Of a stretch of 46,238 nt of DNA, positions 7,890 through 18,469 are shown piece by piece. Under the pieces are notes generated by a model. The model was not told the DNA's origin, searched no databases, and saw only the letters and a program-made list of their open reading frames with translations. The stretch lies in the NCBI RefSeq assembly GCF_002838835.1, contig NZ_NHPP01000029.1, forward strand, positions 1-46,238, read 5' to 3'. The DNA is from Siphonobacter sp. SORGH_AS_0500 (GTDB lineage: Bacteria; Bacteroidota; Bacteroidia; Cytophagales; Spirosomataceae). Made by a program: the position numbers and the translations under genes. The stretch's first letter is position 1. Every line of letters starts with the position of its first letter.

Positions 7890-9229
7890 CTATTTCCCGA
7901 TACAAAACTTAGAAAATATATTCTCCAACAAATCATCCGTAGTAATTTGACCCGTAATTTCTCCTAGATGTAGTAAGGCCTGACGGATATCCATGCTAGC
8001 CAATCTTGGGTAATGCCCGCATCCAGCCCATTTAATGCTCTTTGCAAAGAAGCATCGGTTGCGGTTAGATGTTCGAAATGGCGTAGATTTGTTACTACGG
8101 TATCGTTCGTACGATGCTGATTAACCCGATCAAGTAACCGCTGTTTTAACTCTTCAATACCTTGTCCGGTCTGGGCGGAGATGGCCAGATCGGCGTTACT
8201 CTCCTCGGATAAATCGGCTTTGGTATGAATCGAGATCACCCGGCTTGGGTCTCCTACCCGCTCTGAAAAGAGTTCTTCAAATTCGGTGCTGGCCACGTCT
8301 GGACTGCTTAACTTCAAAATAATCTCGGCTCGGTTGAGAGCTTCTAGGGAACGTTCTACACCGATGGCTTCCACCCGGTCATTTGTGGTGCGAATACCCG
8401 CCGTATCCAGAATGCGGAATTTGATTCCGCTGATAATTAAGGTATCTTCGATGACATCGCGGGTGGTTCCGGCAATTTCAGTCACGATGGCCTTTTCCTC
8501 GTTCAGTAAAGCATTGAGCAGGGTTGATTTTCCCGCGTTCGGCGGCCCGACAATGGCTACCGGAATGCCTTCTTTCAGGGCATTTCCAAGCATGAAGGAA
8601 TCAATAAGCGGCTGTAAGGTTCGACGGATGGCATTAATTAAACGGCGTAGCTGATCCCGATCCGCAAACTCCACGTCTTCTTCGCCAAAATCAAGTTCCA
8701 GTTCGATGAGTGAAGCAAAGTGAATGAGTTGCTCTCGTAGCTGAGCAATGTCTTTCGAAAATCCCCCGCGAATCTGGTGAATAGCAGCCCGGTGACTGGC
8801 ATCATTGTCAGAAGCAATAAGATCGGCAACGGCTTCAGCCTGGGCTAAATCCAACTGACCATTCAGAAAAGCCCGTTGCGTAAACTCTCCCGGCTGAGCC
8901 ATCTGACAGCCATTCTGGATTAGTAGTCGCAGGATTTTCTGAATAATATAGGCCGATCCGTGGCAGGAAATCTCGATGGTATCTTCACGAGTGTAAGAAT
9001 GCGGCGTTCTGAATAAGCTGAGTAATACCTCATCCACAATGCCTCCATCTTCATCCCGAAGGGTTCCGAAAACGATCGTGTGGCTAGCCTGATCCGCCAG
9101 CTTTTTACCTCGAAATAGTTTCTGAACAATGGGGAAAGTCTCGGCACCCGACACCCGAATCACGGCAATAGCTCCAATTCCAACGGGAGTAGCCAGGGCA
9201 CAGATGGTAGATTGAGCTATAATCGACAT
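7890..9229 (-). CDS. mnmE: tRNA modification GTPase MnmE, C-terminal frameshift
   Basis: MnmE works with MnmG to install the carboxymethylaminomethyl group on U34 of certain tRNAs. The N-terminal formyl-THF-binding domain begins MSIIAQSTICALATPVGIGAIAVIRVSG. The helical domain is followed by the inserted G domain with G1 GPPNAGKST, G2 region EIAGTTRD and G3 DTAGI. In the uncorrected frame the protein ends after ITQDWLAWISVRPYYI, but one missing base near 7994 (GCATGG for GCAATGG) explains this. The other frame continues MDIRQALLHLGEITGQ and ends with the essential CIGK and stop TAG at 7890-7892, giving 446 aa, the normal length. Because MnmE normally needs its C-terminal Cys, I take the frameshift as a probable sequence error. 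Confidence 0.95.
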
Positions 9230-9417
9230 GATTAGTTTACTGTTTGGGATTTTGAGTTTAGCGTTATTTACACTCTACTTCCTAATACAAATTCTATTAT
9301 TTTCTGAACATTTAAATAATTATTAGACAGACTATTATCCATCTCTTGCTCATCTAATAGTTCATCACCATTTATTTTCTCATTCCATCCTTCACTCATT
9401 CAAAATTATAAAAAGCA

Positions 9418-9445
9418 AACCCTGACGAATTGGTTCATCAGGGTT
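9418..9445 (-). terminator. Rho-independent terminator after the SCP2 gene
   Basis: The stem AACCCTGA / TCAGGGTT with a 12-nt loop lies just beyond the SCP2-domain gene. On the minus strand it is followed by TTGCTTTTTAT. Confidence 0.7.
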
Positions 9446-9475
9446 GCTGGACTCTTGAGATTAAATCGCTGAGAT

Positions 9476-9760
9476 TTAGAAAAGATCCTTCAATTTCATG
9501 GCGAGTGACATATCACCGCTGATGTTAATTTTTCCGAACATCAGAGCCGTCATGGGATTCAGATCGCCCGTCATCAGCTTGCTGAGGTCTTTTGCACTGA
9601 TTCCGATGGTAACGTCGCTTTCACGATCATCGTTGTAAACGGTTCCATCACGGTCAATCACAATGTTACCTTCGTCAGTCTGAAATTTTATAACGTCACC
9701 GGTTCCGCCCTTCTGAGCCGCCAGTTGCTTGATTTTCGCGTCTACTTCTTGAAATGTCAT
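9476..9760 (-). CDS. SCP2 sterol-binding domain protein
   Basis: A 94-aa protein consisting of one SCP2-like fold: MTFQEVDAKIKQLAAQ, FQTDEGNIVIDRDGTVYN, ESDVTIGISAKDLSKLMTGDLNPMTALMFGKINISGDMSLAMKL. The MTGDLNP..A...GKI.I.GD motif is diagnostic of the family, which binds hydrophobic ligands such as acyl chains. There is no signal peptide, so it is cytosolic. It is common in Bacteroidota next to lipid or oxygenase genes, and here an MpaB-type oxygenase gene lies upstream on the same strand 82 bp away. The ligand is unknown. Confidence 0.88.
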   Translation of the reverse strand: MTFQEVDAKIKQLAAQKGGTGDVIKFQTDEGNIVIDRDGTVYNDDRESDVTIGISAKDLSKLMTGDLNPMTALMFGKINISGDMSLAMKLKDLF

Positions 9761-9842
9761 AGATGTCTGTTAAATAAAAAGGTTCAGCGTTTCTAACTTC
9801 ACCCACAAAAGGGCCGCAAGTTGCTTAGTTCTGATGAAATAA

Positions 9843-10835
9843 TCAACCCTGACTTTTGAAAAATAGTCCAGAAGGAATCCAGGGAATAATCTTCTTCTCG
9901 AAAGGAACCGCTGGAACTGCCAACTGATCCGCCCATTCATCCCCCAACAAAAACCGCATTTGGGCGGCAGGTAAGCTTTTTAAAGCTTCTGGAATATCTT
10001 CCTGCATAACCTTCAACAAGGCCCGAGTTAATAACTGTCCCTCCGTTGAGGCTCGGAATAAGTGACGGGAAAGCTGCTGACTCAGGATATACGCTTCCCG
10101 TAAATTAATGGGGAGCAATTCTTCAGCTACCCCACTTAAAAAGCCAGCTACTTTCCAGAAATGCAGGTAGGATTCTTCCTCTTTTTCATCCAAATGAACG
10201 TTCATTTTTCGGAGCCCCAATACTACTAAATAACTGAAAGACAGATTCGTTCCAACCATATCTTCCTGATTAATGGGCATTCCCCACGCAGGATTCCATT
10301 TGCCAGAATGAAGCGAAAACCAGCGAACGGCGGCATGAATTAATCGTACGTTCAGAAGGCGTTCGAGTGCTTCGGGGGAATCTCCCTTCCAGGCGGATTC
10401 ATCCAGAATGCCAAAAACAAATTCACCCGTTTCTTCCAGTCTTTTACGGGTATCGTTCTGCATCCGCTGCGAAAGCATTAACACCTGAACGCCATCCGCC
10501 CCCAGGTACGTATAAGGCAAAGACATACATCCTAACAATAAGGTTACGATATCCTTATTCTTTTGAAACAACTGACAAGCCTTGTCTATTTGTCGCTGAT
10601 CCGCCCAGGCCGGTAACTGATGATGCGTTTCGTAAAAATCCTTACAGTAAGGATCGTCCTTTAGCTGAATGTGTCCTGCCGTCCGCTCCAGCAATAGCTG
10701 CCGAACCCCTTTCGCTCCTCCTTTTTCTGCCATAACGGACACTACTGCATCAGCCGCCGGATCCATTTGCTGGCGATACTGATTAAGCAATTCCGTTGAG
10801 AAAAAACGAGTGGTTTTGATGATCCGGGTGCTCAT
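9843..10835 (-). CDS. MpaB/rubber-oxygenase-type protein (DUF2236)
   Basis: A 330-aa cytosolic protein with the DUF2236 (ER-bound oxygenase MpaB / latex-clearing protein) signatures: RLIHAAVRWF, where the His would be an axial haem ligand, and NQEDMVGTNLSFSYLVVLGLRKM. Families of this type are b-haem oxygenases acting on hydrophobic substrates. No signal peptide is seen. It lies 3 bp after the aldo/keto reductase stop, so the two form an operon with that gene upstream. The substrate is unknown; both neighbours point to redox chemistry on small hydrophobic molecules. Confidence 0.8.
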   Translation of the reverse strand: MSTRIIKTTRFFSTELLNQYRQQMDPAADAVVSVMAEKGGAKGVRQLLLERTAGHIQLKDDPYCKDFYETHHQLPAWADQRQIDKACQLFQKNKDIVTLLLGCMSLPYTYLGADGVQVLMLSQRMQNDTRKRLEETGEFVFGILDESAWKGDSPEALERLLNVRLIHAAVRWFSLHSGKWNPAWGMPINQEDMVGTNLSFSYLVVLGLRKMNVHLDEKEEESYLHFWKVAGFLSGVAEELLPINLREAYILSQQLSRHLFRASTEGQLLTRALLKVMQEDIPEALKSLPAAQMRFLLGDEWADQLAVPAVPFEKKIIPWIPSGLFFKSQG

Positions 10836-10838
10836 AGG

Positions 10839-11732
10839 CTAGTTGATGCGGTGTTCTTTGTAATTAGCAGCAGAAAGTACATTACCTAGTTCCGAGAATT
10901 CTTCGGGACTTAATGTGGCCTCCCCCGCTTTCAGGGCGTCTTCCAGTTGCTTCAACGTTCGAATGCCGACTACCGCCGCAGCCACCGCTCTCGGAAACAA
11001 GGCATAACGAATCGCCGTAGCCGCTTCGTTTCGCTCTGCTGAACTTAGGGCTTTTATGGCTTCTGCGGCCTGTTGAACCTCGCTTTCATTATAATTCAGG
11101 TACGGTTCCGGCGTTTTACCCGCCAGTAAACCTTTCGCCACACTTCCGCGAGCAAGAACGCTGATGTTGTGCTCCGCGAGTAAATCCAGTACATTTTCTT
11201 CAGGCCGACGATCCAGTAAACTGTACTGCATCATAACGCTGGCAATGTTCGAACGCTTGACGTATTCATTAATGACATTGGGACGAATGGAAGAAATGCC
11301 GTACGCCCGGATTTTTCCCTGATCTTTCAGTAACTCAAACGCCTCAATGGTCTCGTCTATCGGATCTTCAATTGTGCCGCCGTGTAATTGGTAGAGGTCA
11401 ATGTAATCCGTTTGAAGCCGTGTCAGGCTTTTCTCAACCGATTCAAGAATATAGGCTTTGGTCGGGTTCCAGTCCCAGCCTTTTCCATCTGCTCTTTCCT
11501 GATTACCCACTTTGGTGGCCAGAACAATATCTTTCCGGTGCGAACGCAGGGCTTCTCCTATCATTCGCTCGTTTTCTCCTTTGTTATAAATATCAGCCGT
11601 ATCGAAAAAAGTAATTCCTTTGTCAAAAGCCTGCTGAAGTAACTGCGTAGCAGTCTCCTTTTCCAGCGACATGCCGCCAAAGGCAATTTCGCTGACTACT
11701 AAATCGGACGATCCAAGTCGGGTATAATTCAT
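10839..11732 (-). CDS. Aldo/keto reductase
   Basis: A 297-aa AKR: MNYTRLGSSDLVVSEIAFGGM, FFDTADIYNKGENE (catalytic Asp and Tyr), VLATKVG (Lys) and YIDLYQLHG (His) complete the D-Y-K-H tetrad. KIRAYGISS and VVGIRTLKQLEDAL supply the NADPH-binding end. It reduces aldehydes or ketones with NADPH in the cytosol; the substrate cannot be told. It is the first gene of a tight pair with the DUF2236 protein. Confidence 0.92.
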   Translation of the reverse strand: MNYTRLGSSDLVVSEIAFGGMSLEKETATQLLQQAFDKGITFFDTADIYNKGENERMIGEALRSHRKDIVLATKVGNQERADGKGWDWNPTKAYILESVEKSLTRLQTDYIDLYQLHGGTIEDPIDETIEAFELLKDQGKIRAYGISSIRPNVINEYVKRSNIASVMMQYSLLDRRPEENVLDLLAEHNISVLARGSVAKGLLAGKTPEPYLNYNESEVQQAAEAIKALSSAERNEAATAIRYALFPRAVAAAVVGIRTLKQLEDALKAGEATLSPEEFSELGNVLSAANYKEHRIN

Positions 11733-11791
11733 AGCTTACTGATCAAATAATGACTGGCGGAATCTTCAAAAAAACTCCGCCAGCCAAGGCC

Positions 11792-14767
11792 TCACACGCC
11801 ACGACCACAGATGCGGGCGTAATCGCAATATTCACAGGCTTTAAGGTTTTCCGTTTGAATAAACGGGGTTGCTTCGTTCAATAACTCATCCATAAATTGA
11901 GTCAGAATCAGCTCACTATCCTCAATAAACGTTTCAGGGGTTTCATCGGCTCGGAACCGTAACTGTTCCTGAGCCATAAAACCTTCGGCAAGATTTCGGA
12001 AGGAAATCATTCCTGGCTGAACCATCTGCGAAGCGGATAAGGCTACGTCCCCAATTTGCTTATGATTTTGTTTGATTACCAGGTATTTATACAACCATAA
12101 CTGACGTAATACTTCCCAGTCTTCGTTCGTCAGGAATTGCTGATGCAACTCCTCCAAATCCTGATTGGCTTTCACATCCAGGTTTTTGGCTTCTACTTTT
12201 CCTGTCTTATAATCGACAATGCGAACCTGTTCATTCACTCGTTCTAATCGGTCAATTTTACCGGAAATCAGTACCTGGTGACCTTTATATTCGAAGCTAG
12301 CGGTGAGTTTCTGTTCGGGAGCGAGCATTTCCACCACCATCCCCGACTTTAGTTCCTCGATACGCATCTGAAAGTAATTTTTCAGATTGCGTCGGGCAAT
12401 GTTATAGAGTAACAAATTCTGGCCTTCGTCCATAACCTGGCCTTTGAACTTGTCCTGAAAAACCGCTTCCAGTCGAGCCGGAATTTGTTTTATAAACTGT
12501 TCGTAATCCATTTCCTGATAGATACGAACGTCACGGTCAAGCATTTCCCGGTCAATGCGTTCCAGCACTTCGTGTACCCAAACCCCAAAATCATTCGCCT
12601 CCAGTTTTTCGGATACTTCCTCTTCTTCAGCCACGCCTGCAATGCGTTTGAAGTAATACTGGAGCGAGCATTTGTAGTACATATTCAGGTGCGTGGCGTA
12701 CACCCCTCGCTCGGTAAGCGACTTCAAAATTTCCTGTTGAATCCGGGGTGTTTTATGAATCAAGAGTTGCGTTACTTCCGCACCCTCACCCTGTGGGGCC
12801 TGAAATTCAATCGATTGCGTTTTCAGTTTGGATTGGGAGCTATTACTTTCCTCCCACTCATGCTTCAGTTGCAGCAGAAAGCGACTTTTCTCCGATTTAG
12901 GGCCTTCACCACCGGGCTGGGTATAGAGGAAGACGACTTCTTTGGCCCGCTGAATCAGTCGGAAAAAGTGGTAACTCATTACCGCATCCGCATCCATGTA
13001 AGTAGGTAAGCCAAACTCCTGGGCGGCGTCAAAAGGAATGAGCGAATTTTGCTTCTTCCCCGTTGGTAAGGTGCCTTCGTTCACGGACAGAATAATTACG
13101 CGATCAAAGTCCAGACACCGCGTTTCCAGCATCCCCATTACCTGCAAAGGAGCCGCTGGTTCCCCCGAAAAAGGAATCTTGGTCTGGCGTAACAACTCCA
13201 GCAAAAAGCGGCGATACGACTTGATCGACACGGGAGCTTTGCGTTCGGCCAGCAGGCGTTCCAATCGCTTCAGAATGGTATAAAACTCGTAGAGATATTC
13301 CGTTTCAATGGCATCTTTTTCATCATAAAGTGGCCGCAGAATATCAATCAGGGCGTACAGGGCATGCGTAGCCTTTTTCGAATCATTATCCCAACGGGTA
13401 AATAAAGTCCGAACCAAAGGTTCATCATTAGCTAATTCCCGTAATTCCTTTTCATCAACGAAGAGTCGGTTTTCGTTTTTCAGCGTTCGTAATAACGGTC
13501 GAAACGACTCTTCCTGCTGCATCCAGTAGTTCTGAATGAACGGATGGTGCAGGATTTTCGCAATGTGCTTGTAACTGAACTTCGGCACCATAACCGTCCC
13601 AACGCCGTCCTTTTTTCGAAATTCAATTACGTTGCGTTGTAATTCAAACAAGCTTTCCACCAATGAATACAGCAAACTGCTTCGCATGGAAACGCCCATC
13701 GTTACGTTGAAATCATCGTATTTTTCGGGAATGGAAGCCAGCATCGGCATCAGCAGGTTCTCGTCGCCGAGCACCACGGCTGTATGGGGCCTGTAGACCG
13801 GATTACCTTCGATCTGCTCCCAATTCTCCATCAAATAAGCCGTTACTTTGGGCTGCATGGTGGCGTTTGGAACGCCCATTTCCGTGAATGCTTTGGGCTT
13901 GATAAGTAACTCAGCCGGAAGCTCTGGAGCCATCGGGAAGGACTTATAGTGGCGAAAACGCTTATTCCATTCACCCCGACTTAAGTCCGCGTCAGCGAGG
14001 TATTTACGAATGAATCGTCCGGCTTCGTGATGGCCTTTGAGGTAATAGGCATCCGCATCCCAAAGCATTTCGGCCCGGTTCAGCGAACTTAGTTTTCGTA
14101 AAATCCGCTCTTCAGAGGCACTCAGGGCATTAAATCCGAGGAAGTAATAATAGTCGTGGCTGGGATTATCAATGAAAATGGACTCGACGTTTTCGGCCAC
14201 TTTACGATAAGCCATGCCCCGATACGCCCGGTCCTGCTGTTCCAGCCTGACTTTTAATTGATCGTAGACATGCAGCAGGTTTTCAAAAAGTCGGAAATAA
14301 TTCTGGGTATACACCTGATCTGTAAATTCCCTATCCTTTGTTCCCCAGCGTTCAATGGCCTTCTCGGCCTCTACCCAGCGAAAAACTTCCCGGGCATTAC
14401 AACCGTATAAATCAATCTGATCGAAATCCCGCAAAACGACCGGAGCCCAGCTTGTGAAGCGGTCAAAATCCAGATGTGGATCAATTCCTTTGAAGGTGTC
14501 GTATAACTCGAATAATAAGGCAACCGGGTCAATCTCCTGCACACCCGAACGCTCCATCACAAAATCATCCATTGCCATGACCTCTGGGGCCAGAAAAGGA
14601 CGATCCGACAGAGCCGCCAGTTCCTGTTTGAAAAAGTAAACCGCCCGACGGCTGGGTAATACCACGCTGATTTTAGAAATCGTTTCGGGCGTATATTTTT
14701 TCCAGATATAATCAGCCGATTCAGAAAGGAAAGACATAGGAAGCGTTTTCTGTTTGGGGGTTTTCAA
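11792..14767 (-). CDS. PD-(D/E)XK nuclease family protein, AddB-like (991 aa)
   Basis: The protein has the layout of an AddB/RexB subunit. The N-terminal inactivated UvrD-like helicase part covers about 700 residues (SVVLPSRRAVYFFKQEL at the degenerate P-loop region, FDRVIILSVNEGTLP in the middle). A C-terminal PD-(D/E)XK nuclease follows with HEVLERID, GKIDRLERVNEQVRIVDYKTGK (catalytic D and D-x-K). Four cysteines, one in MYYKCSLQYYF and three in CEYCDYARICG at the extreme end, fit the [4Fe-4S] staple of AddB. It would process double-strand breaks with an AddA-type helicase-nuclease, which is not in the window. Downstream the AKR gene starts 60 bp away. No frame disruption is seen. Confidence 0.88.
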   Translation of the reverse strand: MKTPKQKTLPMSFLSESADYIWKKYTPETISKISVVLPSRRAVYFFKQELAALSDRPFLAPEVMAMDDFVMERSGVQEIDPVALLFELYDTFKGIDPHLDFDRFTSWAPVVLRDFDQIDLYGCNAREVFRWVEAEKAIERWGTKDREFTDQVYTQNYFRLFENLLHVYDQLKVRLEQQDRAYRGMAYRKVAENVESIFIDNPSHDYYYFLGFNALSASEERILRKLSSLNRAEMLWDADAYYLKGHHEAGRFIRKYLADADLSRGEWNKRFRHYKSFPMAPELPAELLIKPKAFTEMGVPNATMQPKVTAYLMENWEQIEGNPVYRPHTAVVLGDENLLMPMLASIPEKYDDFNVTMGVSMRSSLLYSLVESLFELQRNVIEFRKKDGVGTVMVPKFSYKHIAKILHHPFIQNYWMQQEESFRPLLRTLKNENRLFVDEKELRELANDEPLVRTLFTRWDNDSKKATHALYALIDILRPLYDEKDAIETEYLYEFYTILKRLERLLAERKAPVSIKSYRRFLLELLRQTKIPFSGEPAAPLQVMGMLETRCLDFDRVIILSVNEGTLPTGKKQNSLIPFDAAQEFGLPTYMDADAVMSYHFFRLIQRAKEVVFLYTQPGGEGPKSEKSRFLLQLKHEWEESNSSQSKLKTQSIEFQAPQGEGAEVTQLLIHKTPRIQQEILKSLTERGVYATHLNMYYKCSLQYYFKRIAGVAEEEEVSEKLEANDFGVWVHEVLERIDREMLDRDVRIYQEMDYEQFIKQIPARLEAVFQDKFKGQVMDEGQNLLLYNIARRNLKNYFQMRIEELKSGMVVEMLAPEQKLTASFEYKGHQVLISGKIDRLERVNEQVRIVDYKTGKVEAKNLDVKANQDLEELHQQFLTNEDWEVLRQLWLYKYLVIKQNHKQIGDVALSASQMVQPGMISFRNLAEGFMAQEQLRFRADETPETFIEDSELILTQFMDELLNEATPFIQTENLKACEYCDYARICGRGV

Positions 14768-14952
14768 TTCTGAACGAGTAAATCTATGTGATGCATGAGT
14801 GAATGCTATACTTTACTGTCGCTTACTCATTTTACCCGTAAAGCTTTAGGGTAATAACCCCAACGTGAAGTAATAACAACAAGAACTGAATAGAATTCAA
14901 CTATTCATACAATCTATTTAGTTACCAATATAATCATTTATATATCAACACT

Positions 14953-15147
14953 TTAGTATGCTATCTTTCTAAACGTTAGTCTCAAGTTATTATATAATTT
15001 TACCAGCCCGGTTTCCAATGCCAGCAGAAGAATGAAGGAATAAACCACCATAGCTAAAAAATAAACGAAGCCCTCTAGGATGCCGATACCCGCTTTTCCA
15101 CTAGCATCACTAGTTACACTAGATCAAACAAAAATGTCCTTGATCAT
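14953..15147 (-). pseudogene. Possible small membrane-protein remnant with in-frame TGA
   Basis: This 434-bp gap (14768-15201) holds one protein-like stretch. From ATG at 15147 the frame reads MIKDIFV, TGA, then ~56 residues with a hydrophobic segment FVYFLAMVVYSFILLLAL and a basic tail NNLRLTFRKIAY ending at TAA 14953. It looks like the C-terminus of a membrane protein. The family is unknown. The rest of the gap shows no gene. Confidence 0.3.
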
Positions 15148-15201
15148 TTACCCATCGCTTCATCTAAACAACTAATATTCATTCCCTTCATTCATTCAAA
15201 A

Positions 15202-17288
15202 TTAATCAAACAAAGGCCAGCAGACGCCGAAGCCGAAGGAGCGTTTCATGCCGGGGTAAAAAGGAGTTGGCATGAAGTTTCGGGGGATTAAGCCATCGGC
15301 AGCGTTTTTCAACTGCACAAATACCCTTACCCGATTAATCCGAACATCGGCGAAGGCATCCAGTTGAACGTAGCCATTAACTTTGAACTTGTTATTGAGG
15401 TAAAACTGATTGGAAAGCGGCTGGTACAAATCCGCATAATATGCCGAACGGTAATGGGCATCTATGCCCACCTGCACATACATTACTTTCGAGTACACAA
15501 AATCAAAACCTACTTTCGAGAGGGTCTGAACTTTGGGCATCCGAATCAGATCCGGGCCGGAAGTGGTGGTTAGGTAGGCCAGGTGTGACGTGCTGAACTT
15601 ACCTTTTCGCCAGGAAAGATTTACTCCCGCCCGATACACGCTAATGGGGCGACTTTCCTGCTGAGCCACAGAACTCGAATCAAAGTAAATATGGTTTTTA
15701 GTCAGACTGTAATGAATATTGGGTTCAATCAATAAATCCTTGATTTTAATCGGTGCCGAGGCCTGAATCTGGTTTGTAAAGACGTTCGAAAGATTTTTGT
15801 TCCAGTTCAGAATCGGGCTATAAAACTGCTCCTGTAACAAGGTTGGCGAGTTAAGCGTACTGGTAAACGTAGCCTTAAACCATTTTGCGTAATAGTTGCC
15901 GTGGAGACGATAATCCGCTCCGATCAGATACTCTCCTTCCGCTTCCAATCGCGTACTGTCTTTGAAGTAATAGGCCAGCCAGACTCCCAGAAAGTTTTCA
16001 TTCTTGCGGCGACTCACGTGATCTGCAGGGTAATATTGGAAGGCGTAAAACTCTGGGTAGTGGGGTAAGTAACCCCACCAATCACAACCGGAACTGTGGT
16101 GATATAAGTAGAATCGGCTCCCACGACGGTCGTTCTGGAACGTTGATTCACCTGATAATCCCGACGTCTGAGGTGTACCCGGTAATTGAAACCCTGATAA
16201 GCTCCTTTCAGGCCAAATTTATTTTCCAGTAACCAGTAATTAGCCTCGGCTAATAAAGTATCCGCCTGTAAACGCCGATCTGTCAGGTTATTATAAAAGC
16301 CTGTAGTTGTAGCAGTTAGGTATCGGTTGTCTCTAAATCGGTTGAAACGATTGGTATAGTCCCCCACGTGATAGACCTGAAAACCTTTTACCGGCACGTA
16401 TTCCTGATAGACGTGCACCTGATTCCGACGATCCCGGCTACTGGCTGCGGGTAACATTTCAATGGCATCGCTCGGGCTTTCCAGGAAAGTATTCCAATTG
16501 GCCTTGACTGGATCTGTACCGGGGTAAATACCCCCCGTTTCCCGAATGCTATGTTCAAAAATATTGGTATGAGCCAGAATAGCGTATTTGTTGTCTTTCG
16601 TATGGTAATTGGTATGAACTACAAAGTTCCAGAAACCCCCTAAATCCCGCTGGGCACGTGTCGTAGCTGCCCCCAGAGCAATTTGCCGCCGACTAATGTT
16701 CCGCTCCACGTGTAAACCGATGTTCCACTGCGAGTTAATGTTACGCGACAAGTCGAATTGAAGCACACTCTGGCCATTTCCTCCCTGCACATAATACGCC
16801 TGCGTGAAAGGCGATTTGGTGTCATAATACTTTACGTCGTAGGGCTTAATGGTATAAGGCGTATAGGAATCATACCCCAACTGAGCTCCAATTTGCTGGG
16901 GAGCCTCAAAGAATAAGGGCCGCAGAGCCGAATTCATCACCCCCAGATCTGTATACCATTTATTATTCTTGAATTCGTAACTGAATCGATGGAAATTGAC
17001 ATAATTCGTATCAATCGTATACAGGGTCTTACGATTGTTGAAAACGTCTTCTTCGAGAAAATAACGGGAAGTGGTTGGACCGTAAATCTGCTTGGTAGAA
17101 TCATCCAGAATTTTACCGCGTGCAGCCGGATTGTCTCCCGGTTTAGGGGAAACTTCGCCGGGAGCGTTAGGTAAAGGGGCAGGCGTGATTTGAGCCATGG
17201 CGTTGAACGACCACACCGTCAGAACAACTGAGAACAGGTATTGATATAGTTTCACGATTTCAAAAATACGAGCAAAATTTCGTTGCAC
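15202..17288 (-). CDS. Putative porin, large beta-barrel outer-membrane protein (one frameshift)
   Basis: Two abutting frames (17288-16014 and 16017-15202) read as one ~695-aa 'putative porin' of Bacteroidota if one base is added near 16018-16022. The signal peptide is LFSVVLTVWSFNAMAQ. A Pro-rich N-terminal linker, PAPLPNAPGEVSPKPGDNPAARG, is followed by a barrel rich in alternating aromatic/hydrophobic strands (FSYEFKNNKWYTDLGV, GLHVERNISRRQIALG, WYLLEN-type turns). The end, MKRSFGFGVCWPLF, is aromatic as for outer-membrane barrels. No plug or TonB box is seen. It starts 6 bp after the lpxK stop on the same strand, so it probably shares the lpxK transcript, a fitting partner for outer-membrane biogenesis. 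Substrate unknown. Confidence 0.75.
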
Positions 17289-17294
17289 GGGGAC

Positions 17295-18347
17295 TTAAGC
17301 TTTTTTAACGTCAAAACCCAACGTTTGAAGTAACCAGTCGTCAAAATGCAATGGGTTACTTTTTAGAAAATACACTTCAATCGGTAACACATAAATAGCT
17401 GTACTACTGTTACTTACCGATTTCAGTTTCACATAATCTTTTTCTGTGGTTAAGACCCAGGCTTCAGGACTGCCCGTTTGCTGGAGTTGGGTTTCAACCT
17501 TCTGCCAATCGCCTGCGGTATAGGCATGATGATCGCCAAAAGCTAAATGTTGGGCCAGTGTATACTTCGATTGGGCATAGGTTTCCAGCAGCTCCGGTCG
17601 GGCCAGTCCCGACACTAACACTGCCGGAGCCGCCGGAGGCGTTTGTTGCTGGCTATTCCGGGGGGTAGCATAGCGAATGCCGGAAAAGAAAACGGGAGCT
17701 TTGGAGTATTTTGCTATTTTTTTTATAATTTTTTTCTGCCCCTCTGCGTCTAAATTTTCCGGGCATTTGGTCACGATGATGGCATCTGCCCGGGCGGCTC
17801 CGTGTCTTCGTTCTCGCAGGTTTCCAGCTGGAAATGGATAATCCTGATAAAAGAGATGATAAAAATCTGTTAAAAGTAGATTAATTTGGGGTTGAATCGC
17901 CCGATGCTGATAAGCGTCATCCAGTAAAATCAGATCCGTTTCCGGGTGAAGTTTCAGTAACTTTTCGGCGGCTTCAGCCCGCTTCTCCCCAACAGTTACC
18001 CGTATTTCTTTCCCAAATTTTTGGTATACTTGCAAAGGTTCATCGCCTAGCGTTGCAGCCGTATCCTGATTAGTAGCGATCCGAAAGCCTTTTGTGTCCC
18101 GACCATACCCACGACTCAAAGTAGCCATCGAAGCGAACGGTTTCAGTAAACGAATTAAATATTCCAGATGAGGGGTTTTCCCGGTTCCACCCACCGTAAG
18201 ATTTCCCACGCTAACTATTGGAACCTCAAACGTTGCAGAGGGTGACATACCCCGATCATACAGGCTGTTTCTCCAGTCGGTAATGAAGCCGTAAATCCAG
18301 GAAAAAGGAAGCAAAACTCTACGCAGGAAAAGTATCAAGTGACCCAT
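17295..18347 (-). CDS. lpxK: Tetraacyldisaccharide 4'-kinase LpxK
   Basis: LpxK phosphorylates the 4' position of the lipid A disaccharide at the inner membrane. The N-terminal membrane helix is MGHLILFLRRVLLPFSWIYG. The P-loop is VPIVSVGNLTVGGTGKTP, followed by ATLSRGYGR, GDEPLQ, DLILLDDAYQHRAI and the LLLTDF region, all family signatures. The C-terminus has HHAYTAGDW and LTTEKDYVKL. I use the ATG at 18347; a TTG 24 bp upstream in frame would add MFIYFYPS. It is 350 aa, the usual length. It is upstream of the putative porin gene and divergent from menC. Confidence 0.96.
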   Translation of the reverse strand: MGHLILFLRRVLLPFSWIYGFITDWRNSLYDRGMSPSATFEVPIVSVGNLTVGGTGKTPHLEYLIRLLKPFASMATLSRGYGRDTKGFRIATNQDTAATLGDEPLQVYQKFGKEIRVTVGEKRAEAAEKLLKLHPETDLILLDDAYQHRAIQPQINLLLTDFYHLFYQDYPFPAGNLRERRHGAARADAIIVTKCPENLDAEGQKKIIKKIAKYSKAPVFFSGIRYATPRNSQQQTPPAAPAVLVSGLARPELLETYAQSKYTLAQHLAFGDHHAYTAGDWQKVETQLQQTGSPEAWVLTTEKDYVKLKSVSNSSTAIYVLPIEVYFLKSNPLHFDDWLLQTLGFDVKKA

Positions 18348-18430
18348 AGATGGGTAAAAGTAAATGAACAATTTTTGACGCTCCGAACGGATTTAATGCG
18401 GCAAAGATCGACAAAACGCGGCTAAATGTG

Positions 18431-18438
18431 TAGTTTTG
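18431..18438 (+). promoter_or_regulatory. Bacteroidota -7 promoter box for menC
   Basis: TAGTTTTG matches the Bacteroidota sigma-A -7 consensus TAnnTTTG and lies 31 nt before the menC ATG. No convincing -33 TTG is seen. Confidence 0.55.
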
Positions 18439-18469
18439 CCCCCTTTTAAACTAATCACCTCCCTTCAGT

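Noticed and set aside
12485..13009. Plus-strand 174-codon frame inside the AddB-like gene
   Set aside because: It is antisense to an intact 991-aa gene and has no family resemblance.
15202..16017. Separate second outer-membrane gene
   Set aside because: It begins at a GTG within four bases of the previous stop and continues the same barrel, so a frameshifted single porin is the simpler reading.
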